This document shows, piece after piece, positions 44,417 to 51,699 of a stretch of 64,000 nucleotides of DNA (position 1 is its first letter; the number at the start of each line of letters is the position of its first letter). The position numbers were made by a program, and so were the translations under genes. The notes beneath the pieces are model-generated. The model was not told where the DNA came from and did not search any database. It was given only the letters and a program-made list of their open reading frames with translations. Source of the DNA: Holophagales bacterium. GTDB lineage: Bacteria > Acidobacteriota > Thermoanaerobaculia > Multivoradales > Multivoraceae. The stretch lies in contig VXSP01000045.1 in the NCBI GenBank assembly GCA_009837885.1, positions 389,526 through 453,525 of the forward strand, in the 5' to 3' direction.

Positions 44417-44496
44417 AGCGGCGGCGATTGTGACATAGCCCCTGGGAACCCTGAAGTGCGGGATACGATCCCGCGGATGTTCGCGTGGGCTCCAGC

Positions 44497-44856
44497 ATGA
44501 CCGGCGTCCGGCTGGCCAAGGCCTGGCTGGACCTGGACGAAGCCGCGATCGCCGCTCTGCCCGGCCAGTTGGGCGTCTACGAGATCGGGGACGCGAGAGG
44601 CGGCACCCTGGAGCTCGGCTTTGCCGGAGGTCGCTCCCGCTTCGGGCTTCGCAGTGCGATCGCCGAGGCGGCGGCGAAGCATGAAGCGGCTCGCAGGTTC
44701 CGCTACGAGGTGACGATGCAGTACTGGAGTCGCTTCGAGGAACTGCTCGCGGTGTACCTCGCCGACCACGGCGAGTTGCCGCCGGGGAACGCGGACCGGG
44801 GAGAGCAGCGGGTCGGGAGGTTGGGCGTGGGTCCCAGTTGCGCCACGGGAGATTGA
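44497..44856 (+). CDS. Conserved small protein of unknown function in the acyl-CoA island
   Basis: 119 aa; ATG at 44497. The first part, AALPGQLGVYEIGDARGGTLELGFAGGRSRFGLRSAI, looks like a GIY-YIG-type beta start, and RYEVTMQYWSRFEELLAVYLADHGELPPGNA follows. I recall unnamed proteins of this form encoded next to acyl-CoA dehydrogenases in actinobacteria and proteobacteria, but no function. It is 4 nt upstream of the second acyl-CoA dehydrogenase and so first in the plus-strand operon. The last about 20 residues are low-complexity and uncertain. Confidence 0.66.
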   Translation: MTGVRLAKAWLDLDEAAIAALPGQLGVYEIGDARGGTLELGFAGGRSRFGLRSAIAEAAAKHEAARRFRYEVTMQYWSRFEELLAVYLADHGELPPGNADRGEQRVGRLGVGPSCATGD

Positions 44857-44860
44857 CTCG

Positions 44861-46027
44861 ATGGACTTCGAACTCAGTCCCGAACAGAAGCTGATCCTGG
44901 AGACCGTGCGCCGCTTCGTGCGCGAGGAGATCGTGCCGCTCGAGACGGATCTCGACCCGGACGCGAGTGAGTTGCCGCCGCGCCATCGCGAACGTCTCGT
45001 CGCGATGACGAAGGAACTCGGCTTCTACGGCCTGGACATCCCGGAGGAGTACGGCGGACCGGGGATCGACCTCACAACAAGGACCCTGATGGCGTTCGAG
45101 ATGGCCCAGCATCGGGCCGGCCTCTACGCGCCCTGCTACGGCGTCTTCGGCGGCGCCGGCCTGGCCCAGTTGTACGAGGCGGACGACGGCCAGAAGGAGC
45201 GCTACCTCTATCCGGTGCTGCGGGGCGAGAAGCGCGGGTTCTTTGCCCTCACCGAGCCCTCGGGCGGCAGCGATCCGGCCCGGGCCATCCGCACGACTGC
45301 GGTTCGCGACGGCGACGACTGGATCCTCGATGGTGAGAAGACGTTCATCAGCGGTGCCGACAAGGCGGACTTCGGCATCGTCTTCGCGCGCACGGACCCG
45401 GAACTCGGACGCAAGGGCATCACCTGCTTTCTCGTCGATACGGACATGCCCGGCTTCCGGGTACGGCGCATCGTTCACACCCTGCGTTCGACCCACTACG
45501 CCGCGGAACTCGAGTTCAACCGGGTGCGGGTGCCGGGCCGCAACGTGCTCGGGGAGGTGAACCAGGGCTTTGCCATCGCCAACGACCGCCTGAGCCGCAA
45601 CCGCATCCCGTACGCGGCCGGCTGCGTGGGCGTCGCGCTCAAGGCGCAGGAGATGGCGATCGCCTACGCGAAGACGAGAAAGACCTTCGGCGACTACCTG
45701 TCGACCCGGCAGGCGGTGCAGTGGATGATCGTCGACAACGAGATCGACCTGCGCACGGCCAGGGCGTTGACCCTGGAGGCAGCTGCCCGCGCCGATGCCG
45801 GCAAGCCGTTCCGCACGGAGGCGGCGATCTGCAAGCTGGTGGCGAGCGAGGGCGCCGGCCGCGTCGTCGACCGGGCGATGCAGATCCACGGCGGCTACGG
45901 GATGACGAAGGATCTGCCACTCGAGCGCTGGTATCGCGAGCTGCGCATCCGGCGGGTGGGCGAGGGGCCCAACGAGATCCAACGTCTGATCGTGGCCCGT
46001 GACGTGATCGGCGGTTCGTTTCATTGA
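44861..46027 (+). CDS. Acyl-CoA dehydrogenase (short/medium-chain-like)
   Basis: 388 aa. GGGAG lies 8 nt before the ATG. Signatures: YGGPGIDLTTRTLMAFEMAQ, FFALTEPSGGSDPARAIRT, RVRVPGRNVLGEVNQGFAIA, and YGMTKDLPLERWYRELRIRR before VGEGPNEIQRLIVARDVIGG. The EGPNEIQ segment carries the classic catalytic Glu position, unlike the sibling gene at 41829-43058. It oxidises an acyl-CoA with electrons to ETF. Its stop overlaps the TTG start of the CoA-transferase by 4 nt (TTGA). Confidence 0.95.
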   Translation: MDFELSPEQKLILETVRRFVREEIVPLETDLDPDASELPPRHRERLVAMTKELGFYGLDIPEEYGGPGIDLTTRTLMAFEMAQHRAGLYAPCYGVFGGAGLAQLYEADDGQKERYLYPVLRGEKRGFFALTEPSGGSDPARAIRTTAVRDGDDWILDGEKTFISGADKADFGIVFARTDPELGRKGITCFLVDTDMPGFRVRRIVHTLRSTHYAAELEFNRVRVPGRNVLGEVNQGFAIANDRLSRNRIPYAAGCVGVALKAQEMAIAYAKTRKTFGDYLSTRQAVQWMIVDNEIDLRTARALTLEAAARADAGKPFRTEAAICKLVASEGAGRVVDRAMQIHGGYGMTKDLPLERWYRELRIRRVGEGPNEIQRLIVARDVIGGSFH

Positions 46028-47199
46028 ACGCGCCCAGACCTCTCGCCGGGATCCGCGTTCTGGACCTGGGTCAGGTGTACCAGGGTCCGTACGCCGGCTT
46101 TCTGCTCGCCCAGGCCGGTGCGGACGTGGTCAAGGTCGAGCCGCCGCGCGGCGAGCCGCTGCGTCGCCGCGAGGCCAACGGCGGGCCTCCCTCCTTTCCG
46201 CTCGCCTTCCTGAACACGAACAAGCGGTCGGCGACCTGCGATCTGAAGGAGGAGGAGGGACGGGATCTGTTGCGCCGGCTTGCAGGGGTCGCGGACGTGC
46301 TGATCGAGAACTTCGCGCCGGGGGTGATGGACCGCCTGGGCGTCGGCTGGAAGGCGTTGCGGGAGCTGAACCCCCGGTTGATCTATGCCTCGGGCACGGC
46401 CTACGGTCTGAGTGGCCCGGACTCCGAACGGCTCGGCATGGACATCACGGTGCAGGCCTGGTCCGGTGTGATGAGCATCACCGGCGAAGTCGGAGGCGAG
46501 CCGCTCAAGGCGGGGCCGGCGTTCATCGACTTTCTGGGCGGAACGCACCTGTACGGCGGCATCGTCAGCGGGCTCTACGAACGGGAGCGGACGGGTAAGG
46601 GTCGTCTGGTCGAGGTGGCGATGCAGGAGGCGGCCTATCCGACCCTGCTCTCACAGCTCGGACTGATGCACCACGATGGGAAGCTGCCCGGACGGGCCGG
46701 CAACCGGCACGGCCGCGTCTCGCCCTACAGCGTGTACCCCTGCCGCGACGGCCACGTTGCGGTCATCTGCATCACCGAGCGGCACTGGCGGAACCTGCTC
46801 CGGGCGATGGGACGGGAGGACCTGATCTCCGATCCCCGGTTCCGGAACAACGAGGCCCGCGTCGCCCATCGGGAAGAGACGGAGGCGCTGGTCGCGGCGT
46901 GGACCACCGGCCTTACTCGGGCAGAGGTCGACGAGGCGGCGCGCTCGCACCGCGTGCCCTGCGCGCCGGTCCGGGACCTGGCAGAGGTCAACGCGGATCC
47001 GCATCTCCGGGACCGGGGCTTTTTCGAGACCGTCGATCATCCGGGACTGAGCGAGATCAGCCTGCCGGTGAGCGCCGTCCGTTTCGACGGACGGCCATCC
47101 GGTCCGCTCGAGCCGATTCCGGCCCTGGGAGAGAACACGGAAGAGGTGATCGGCGAGTGGCTTGGGGCCGTTCCGGCCGAGGAGGGGACAAACGGATGA
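46024..47199 (+). CDS. Class III CoA-transferase (CaiB/BaiF family)
   Basis: 391 aa; TTG start overlapping the upstream stop. LAGIRVLDLGQVYQGPYAGF, DVVKVEPPRGEPLRR, NKRSATCDLKEEEGRDLL, NPRLIYASGTAYGLSGPDS and RLGMDITVQAWSGVMSITGE (with the probable nucleophile Asp) are family hallmarks. It activates an acid by CoA transfer, supplying the acyl-CoA for the dehydrogenase encoded just before. The next gene, an enolase-superfamily enzyme, starts at the overlapping ATGA with GAGGAGG upstream, so the operon is tightly coupled. Confidence 0.94.
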   Translation: MNAPRPLAGIRVLDLGQVYQGPYAGFLLAQAGADVVKVEPPRGEPLRRREANGGPPSFPLAFLNTNKRSATCDLKEEEGRDLLRRLAGVADVLIENFAPGVMDRLGVGWKALRELNPRLIYASGTAYGLSGPDSERLGMDITVQAWSGVMSITGEVGGEPLKAGPAFIDFLGGTHLYGGIVSGLYERERTGKGRLVEVAMQEAAYPTLLSQLGLMHHDGKLPGRAGNRHGRVSPYSVYPCRDGHVAVICITERHWRNLLRAMGREDLISDPRFRNNEARVAHREETEALVAAWTTGLTRAEVDEAARSHRVPCAPVRDLAEVNADPHLRDRGFFETVDHPGLSEISLPVSAVRFDGRPSGPLEPIPALGENTEEVIGEWLGAVPAEEGTNG

Positions 47200-48362
47200 A
47201 GGTCAGGAGCATCGAGACCCGGCACTGCGACGCAGGCTGGCGGAACTACCACTTCGTGAAGCTCACGACGGAGGACGGCGTCGTCGGCTGGAGCGAGTAC
47301 GACGAGCACCAGGGCGCGGTCGGAGTGACTACCGTGATCGAGCAGCTCGCAGAGCGGGTCGTCGGCTCCCGGGTCCGGGACGTGGAACGAATCTACCAGC
47401 GGCTCCTCGTCAGTGCCCGACAGTCGATGTCCGGCGTCATGGCGATGGGCATCGGGGCGATCGAGAACGCGGTGCTCGACGCCTGGGCCAGGTCGCTCGG
47501 CGTGCCCTGCTGCGACCTGCTGGGCGGTCGGGTGCGGGATCGGGTGCCGGTGTACTGGTCGCACTGCGGGACCTGGCGGATCGGGCTGCCTCAGTACTAC
47601 GGCAACGCGATCACCGACATCGAGGGCGTGATCGCCCTTGGCGCCGAGGTCCGGGATCGCGGATTCAGGGCGCTCAAGACGAACATCTTCGACTACTCGA
47701 GCGGCTCACCGCGCGGCTGGGCGCCCGGCTTCGGCCGACCCTACGAGCCGGGTCAGAACGTGGATCGCCGGACGATCCGGGACCTCCGGCGTCACCTCGA
47801 AGCGCTGCGCGAAGGCGCCGGCGAGGACGTCGACATCCTGCTCGACCTGAACTTCAACGCGAAGATCGAGGGTTACTGCAGGATCGTCCGAGCGCTCGCC
47901 GACCTGGATCTCTTCTGGATCGAGATCGACACCCCCTCGGCAGAAGGTCTGGCCACGGTGCGGCGGTGCAGTCTTCACCCGATCAGCTCCTGCGAGACCC
48001 TGATCACGCCCGCGGCCTTCCTGCCGTTCCTGCGCAACCAGGCGGTGGACGTGGCGATCATCGACGCGGTGTGGAACGGCGTCTGGCAGTCGATGAAGAT
48101 CGCCGCCGTGGCCAACGCCCACGAGGTGAACGTGGCGCCGCACAACTACTACGGCCACCTCGCGACGATGATGAACGCCCACATGAGCGCCGCGGTGCCC
48201 AACCTGCGGATCATGGAGACGGACATCGACCGGCTGCCCTGGGACGGCGAGATCTTTACTGTCGAGCCGGAGTTCGAGGACGGCTGCCTGATCGTGCCGG
48301 ACACTCCCGGTTGGGGCACGGAGCCGGACGAGGACGGACTGAGAGCGCATCCGCCCCGCTGA
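47196..48362 (+). CDS. Mandelate racemase/muconate lactonizing enzyme family protein (enolase superfamily)
   Basis: 388 aa. The N-terminal capping domain runs to about 130. In the barrel, ALKTNIFDY carries the Lys-containing strand, ILLDLNFNAKIEG and FWIEIDTPS give the first two metal ligands, ISSCETLITPAAF the third, and EVNVAPHNYYGHLATMM the catalytic His, all typical of sugar-acid dehydratases and related racemases. It would dehydrate or epimerise a hydroxy-acid. In this operon with CoA-transferase and dehydrogenase it could prepare the acid substrate. The exact substrate is unknown; a galactonate/mandelate-type reaction is a guess. Confidence 0.93.
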   Translation: MKVRSIETRHCDAGWRNYHFVKLTTEDGVVGWSEYDEHQGAVGVTTVIEQLAERVVGSRVRDVERIYQRLLVSARQSMSGVMAMGIGAIENAVLDAWARSLGVPCCDLLGGRVRDRVPVYWSHCGTWRIGLPQYYGNAITDIEGVIALGAEVRDRGFRALKTNIFDYSSGSPRGWAPGFGRPYEPGQNVDRRTIRDLRRHLEALREGAGEDVDILLDLNFNAKIEGYCRIVRALADLDLFWIEIDTPSAEGLATVRRCSLHPISSCETLITPAAFLPFLRNQAVDVAIIDAVWNGVWQSMKIAAVANAHEVNVAPHNYYGHLATMMNAHMSAAVPNLRIMETDIDRLPWDGEIFTVEPEFEDGCLIVPDTPGWGTEPDEDGLRAHPPR

Positions 48363-48396
48363 CGCCCGCCCGTCCACCGGCGCTAACATCCGGGCC

Positions 48397-48921
48397 GTGG
48401 CCTGCGGCCTCCGCTACAGCGACGTCCTGATCGCCGGCATCCTCCGCCGGGTGCGCACGATCGCGATGGTCGGGGCATCCCCGAACTGGAAGCGGCCCTC
48501 GAACTTCGCGATGAAGTACCTGCAGGAGAAGGGTTACCGAGTGATTCCGGTGAATCCGCGGGCGGCGGCGGCGGGAGCGTCGATCCTGGGCGAGCGGGCC
48601 CGCGCCTCCCTGGCGGAGGTGCCGGCGCCGGTCGAGATGGTCGACGTCTTCCGCGGCTCGGACGCGGCGCTGGAGATCACGAGGGAGGCCATCCGGCTGC
48701 GGGTGGAGAAGGGTTTCGAGGTGGTCTGGATGCAGCTCGGCGTGCGCAACGACGAGGCCGCCGCCGAGGCGGAAGCCGCCGGGCTTACCGTGATCATGAA
48801 CCGCTGCCCGAAGATCGAGTACGGCCGCCTGTGGGGCGAACTGGGCTGGGGCGGGTTCGACCGCGGCGTGATCAGCAGCCGCTGGCCGCGGCCGGTGAAG
48901 CGGGACGAACGCGCGGGGTGA
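48397..48921 (+). CDS. CoA-binding (YccU-like) protein
   Basis: 174 aa, GTG start. RTIAMVGASPNWKRPSNFAMKYL is the CoA/NAD-binding Rossmann start; YRVIPVNPRAAAAGASILGERAR, VEMVDVFRGSDAALEITREA and VVWMQLGVRNDEAAAEAEAAGLTVIMNRCPKIEY follow as in the YccU/CoA_binding_2 family, with the Cys near the end conserved. It probably binds CoA or acyl-CoA and could serve the acyl-CoA island just upstream (34-nt gap). The precise role is not known. A 7-bp stem-loop follows the stop by 12 nt. Confidence 0.9.
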   Translation: MACGLRYSDVLIAGILRRVRTIAMVGASPNWKRPSNFAMKYLQEKGYRVIPVNPRAAAAGASILGERARASLAEVPAPVEMVDVFRGSDAALEITREAIRLRVEKGFEVVWMQLGVRNDEAAAEAEAAGLTVIMNRCPKIEYGRLWGELGWGGFDRGVISSRWPRPVKRDERAG

Positions 48922-48933
48922 CGAGCACCCTCG

Positions 48934-48954
48934 GGCGGCGTAGACTCCGCCGCC
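48934..48954 (+). terminator. GC-rich stem-loop between the CoA-binding and sulfhydrylase genes
   Basis: GGCGGCG and CGCCGCC form a perfect 7-bp stem with a 7-nt loop. No U-run follows; instead it abuts the ATG of a 20-codon frame. It may be a weak terminator or a 5' element of the downstream gene. Confidence 0.4.
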
Positions 48955-49017
48955 ATGAGTAACGAAGCGCAGGATGCGCAAGAGACCCGCAGGATGAGCA
49001 AGGGACCCGCAGGATGA
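48955..49017 (+). CDS. Possible 20-codon upstream ORF coupled to the sulfhydrylase gene
   Basis: The ATG at 48955 begins a 20-codon frame that ends with TGA overlapping the ATG at 49014 (ATGA). The encoded peptide is MSNEAQDAQETRRMSKGPAG. It abuts a 7-bp stem-loop and has no Shine-Dalgarno of its own, so translation is doubtful; its codons are largely created by the 20-bp duplication. If translated, it could couple or tune translation of the sulfhydrylase. No Cys- or Met-rich attenuation-type sequence is present. Confidence 0.35.
   Translation: MSNEAQDAQETRRMSKGPAG
48978..49017 (+). repeat. 20-bp tandem duplication containing Shine-Dalgarno and ATG
   Basis: Two head-to-tail units of GCAAGRGACCCGCAGGATGA, at 48978-48997 and 48998-49017, with a third partial copy at 48967-48977. 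Each has an AAGAGA or AAGGGA purine run 8 nt before an ATG. The last ATG is the sulfhydrylase start, so the initiation region is duplicated. Confidence 0.95.
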
Positions 49018-50327
49018 CCGAAGAAACACCAGCCCCGGAGGGCGGCACCGCTTCCGACTGGGGCTTCGAGACCCGGATGATTCATGCTGGCGCCGGTCCC
49101 GATCCGGTCTCGGGATCGCGCCAGATCCCGATTCACCAGACATCGGCCTATGCGTTCCACGACGTCGACCACGCGGCGTCCCTGTTCAATCTCCAGACCT
49201 TCGGCTTCATCTACTCGCGTCTCGGCAATCCGACCGTCGCCTCGCTGGAGCAGCGCATCGCCAGCCTGGAAGGCGGGTGCGGGGCGACTTGCGCCGCCTC
49301 GGGCCATGCCGCCCAGGTCCTGGCCTTCTTTCCGCTGATCGAAGCCGGAGAGCGGTTCGCGGCGTCGAACAAGCTCTACGGCGGGTCGGTCACGCAGTTC
49401 AGCCGGACCTTTCCGAAGTTCGACTGGCATTGCGACTTCGTCGACACGGAGGACCTTTCCGCGGTCGAGGCCGTACTGGCTCAGGGTGCCAAGGCTCTGT
49501 TCGTGGAGAGCCTGGCCAACCCCGGTGGCGTGGTCACCGACCTGGAGACCCTGGCCGGCCTCACCCGGGCCGCGGGCGCCCTGTTGATCGTCGACAACAC
49601 GCTCGCAACGCCCTGGCTCTGCCGACCGTTCGAGTGGGGCGCCGATCTGATCGTCCATTCGGCGACGAAGTTCCTGTCCGGTAACGGCACCGTGATCGGC
49701 GGCGCTGTGGTGGATAGCGGTCGCTTCGACTGGTCGGCGTCGGGGCGCTTTCCGGGCCTCTCGGAGCCCGAGCCCGCCTACCACGGCCTCAAGTTCAGCG
49801 AGACGTTCGGCGAACTGGCCTTCACGGTCCATTCGCACGCGGTCGGTCTGCGCGACCTGGGGGCCTCGATGGCGCCGATGAACGCCTTTCTCACGTTGCT
49901 CGGGACGGAGACCCTCGCCCTGCGCATGGAACGCCACTGCCGGAACGCCCTGGCGGTCGCCGAGTGGCTGACGGAGCACCCGAAGGTCCAGTGGGTGTCC
50001 TATGCCGGTTTGCCGACCAGTCCGTACCGCGAACTGGCGGAGAAGTACCTCCCGAACGGGGCCGGCGCCGTGTTCACGTTCGGAGTGCGCGGCGGCTACG
50101 AGGCGGGCGTCCGGGTCGTCGAGAAGTGCGAGCTGTTCTCCCACTTGGCGAACATCGGCGATGCCCGCTCGTTGATCATCCATCCGGCGTCGACGACCCA
50201 TCGGCAGCTAACGGATGAACAGCGCGCGGCCGCCGGCGCCGGTCCGGAGGTCGTGCGGCTCTCGATCGGTCTGGAGACGGTGGACGACCTCGTCCGGGAT
50301 CTGGACAACGCTCTGGCTGCGGCCTAG
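49014..50327 (+). CDS. metY: O-acetylhomoserine sulfhydrylase / Cys-Met metabolism PLP enzyme
   Basis: 437 aa PLP enzyme. WGFETRMIHAGAGPDPVSGSR and PIHQTSAYAFHDVDHAASLF open the protein as in MetY. IYSRLGNPTVASLEQRIASLEGG and SGHAAQVLAF follow, and LIVHSATKFLSGNGTVIGG carries the PLP Lys219. SFPGLSEPEPAYHGLKFSETF-type sequence and DARSLIIHPASTTHRQL complete the pattern; the length of about 430 fits MetY rather than the roughly 400-residue cystathionine enzymes. It makes homocysteine from O-acetylhomoserine and sulfide. It shares the block with cysH and the sirohaem genes. Confidence 0.92.
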   Translation: MTEETPAPEGGTASDWGFETRMIHAGAGPDPVSGSRQIPIHQTSAYAFHDVDHAASLFNLQTFGFIYSRLGNPTVASLEQRIASLEGGCGATCAASGHAAQVLAFFPLIEAGERFAASNKLYGGSVTQFSRTFPKFDWHCDFVDTEDLSAVEAVLAQGAKALFVESLANPGGVVTDLETLAGLTRAAGALLIVDNTLATPWLCRPFEWGADLIVHSATKFLSGNGTVIGGAVVDSGRFDWSASGRFPGLSEPEPAYHGLKFSETFGELAFTVHSHAVGLRDLGASMAPMNAFLTLLGTETLALRMERHCRNALAVAEWLTEHPKVQWVSYAGLPTSPYRELAEKYLPNGAGAVFTFGVRGGYEAGVRVVEKCELFSHLANIGDARSLIIHPASTTHRQLTDEQRAAAGAGPEVVRLSIGLETVDDLVRDLDNALAAA

Positions 50328-50389
50328 GGCTGTCCGCGAGCGACGTTTTCCGGTCCCAGGCCCTGCTCCGACCATAGGATGGCCGCTCC

Positions 50390-51547
50390 GTGCTCTCTTG
50401 CCAGCGCTATCGGTTCCAGTTGCCGCCGCACCTTCACTACCTGAACTGCGCCTACATGGCGCCCCTCGCTCGGGAGGTCGAAGAGGCGGGCCTGCGCGGA
50501 ATGGCGCGCCGGAGGGACCCGTCGAAGATCGTCAACGATGACTTCTTCGTCGAGGTGGACGCGCTAAGGGAGCGGTTCGCCCGGCTCATCGGAAGTTCCG
50601 ACCCGCGGCGGGTGGCGATCATCCCGGCTGTGTCCTACGGCATCGCCACCGCCGCCCGAAACGTGCCGGTCGAGAGTGGCCAGAACATCGTCATCCTGGG
50701 CGAGCAGTTTCCGAGCAACGTCTACGCCTGGATGCGGAAGGCGAGGGAAAGTGGTGCGGAGCTGCGTGTCGTCGAGCGAACCGCGAGCGGCAGGCCGACG
50801 CCGGGCGCCTCGTGGAACAGGCGGCTGCTCAGGGCGATCGACCGCAACACGGCGGTGGTAGCGACGCCGATCGTCCACTGGGCGGACGGCACCCGCTTCA
50901 ATGTCGCTGCGATCGGCCGACGTGCTCGTGCGATGGGCGCGGTCTTCGTGATCGACGGCACGCAGTCGATCGGAGCCATGCCGTTCGACGTGGAGAAGGT
51001 GGCGCCCGACGCGCTCGTCGTCGCCGCCTACAAGACCCTGTTCGGCCCGTACCAGAGCGGTCTGGCCTGGTTCGGCGAACGCTTCGATGGCGGCGAGCCG
51101 CTGGAGGAGCCCTGGGCCGGGCGCGAGGGCAGTTCCCGCTTCGTGGCGGGACAGATCGACTACGTCGAGTCCTATCGACCAGGTGCGGCGCGCTATGACG
51201 TGGGAGAGCGGAGCAACCAGATTCAGGTGCCGATGCTGAACACCGCGCTCGACATGGTGCTCGAGTGGGGGCCGGACCGCGTCCAGGAGTACTGCGCGAA
51301 CCTGCTCGAGCCGTTCGAGGAGGTCTTCCGGGAGGCCGGCTTCGAATTGGAGGACCGCGCGTGGCGGGGCGCGCACCTGTTCGGTCTCCGCTCCAGCCGT
51401 GGTCTCGACATGGACAAGCTGGCGGAGGCCTTGCAGCGGGATGGGGTGTACGTGTCGGTTCGAGGCACGGCTATTCGAGTGTCGCCACAGGTCTACAACG
51501 ACCGCGCGGACCTTGACGCGCTGGCAGCCACGCTCCGGTCTCTCTGA
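50390..51547 (+). CDS. Aminotransferase class V-fold PLP enzyme (NifS/CsdA-like)
   Basis: 385 aa, GTG start with AGGATGG 7 nt upstream. LHYLNCAYMAPLAREVEEAG starts the fold; RVAIIPAVSYGIATAARN, VILGEQFPSNVYAWM, HWADGTRFNVAAIGRRARAM and VFVIDGTQSIGAMPFDVEKV follow, and ALVVAAYKTLFGPYQSG places the PLP Lys at residue 215. It lacks an obvious desulfurase Cys loop, so a kynureninase-, selenocysteine-lyase- or isopenicillin-epimerase-like activity is as possible as a desulfurase. Its position between metY and cysH suggests sulfur metabolism by context only. Confidence 0.9.
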   Translation: MLSCQRYRFQLPPHLHYLNCAYMAPLAREVEEAGLRGMARRRDPSKIVNDDFFVEVDALRERFARLIGSSDPRRVAIIPAVSYGIATAARNVPVESGQNIVILGEQFPSNVYAWMRKARESGAELRVVERTASGRPTPGASWNRRLLRAIDRNTAVVATPIVHWADGTRFNVAAIGRRARAMGAVFVIDGTQSIGAMPFDVEKVAPDALVVAAYKTLFGPYQSGLAWFGERFDGGEPLEEPWAGREGSSRFVAGQIDYVESYRPGAARYDVGERSNQIQVPMLNTALDMVLEWGPDRVQEYCANLLEPFEEVFREAGFELEDRAWRGAHLFGLRSSRGLDMDKLAEALQRDGVYVSVRGTAIRVSPQVYNDRADLDALAATLRSL

Positions 51548-51587
51548 CCGCGCGGCCGCGGAGCGGGCGCCAGGCGGGCGTCTCGTG

Positions 51588-51660
51588 CCATCCGTGCGCT
51601 CGATGACTCGCGGCCGGACGGGTTCACGGATGGCGTGAATCACGGCACCGGGTGTCCTTT
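51588..51660 (+). repeat. Two-copy intergenic element D, copy 2 (upstream of cysH)
   Basis: Contains the 19 bases identical to 39467-39485 (here 51594-51612) and a similar 3' end. In this copy CCATCCGTG (51588-51596) and CACGGATGG (51625-51633) form a perfect 9-bp stem enclosing the shared core. It lies in the 149-nt spacer before cysH, whose own inverted repeat follows at 51673. Confidence 0.5.
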
Positions 51661-51672
51661 GCAACCCTGAGA

Positions 51673-51699
51673 CATTTGTGATCGTATTTGTCACAAATG
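51673..51699 (+). promoter_or_regulatory. Inverted repeat covering the cysH start
   Basis: CATTTGTGA and TCACAAATG are perfect 9-bp arms separated by 9 nt; the right arm contains the cysH ATG. TTGCAA lies at 51660-51665 and a -10-like TCGTAT at 51682-51687, ending 9 nt before the ATG. Probably an operator for a sulfur-assimilation repressor, with a leaderless transcript. The bound protein is unknown. Confidence 0.5.

Noticed and set aside
43133..46024. A 963-codon extension of the minus-strand CoA-transferase
   Set aside because: Only the last roughly 430 codons match the family; the rest is antisense to an acyl-CoA dehydrogenase.
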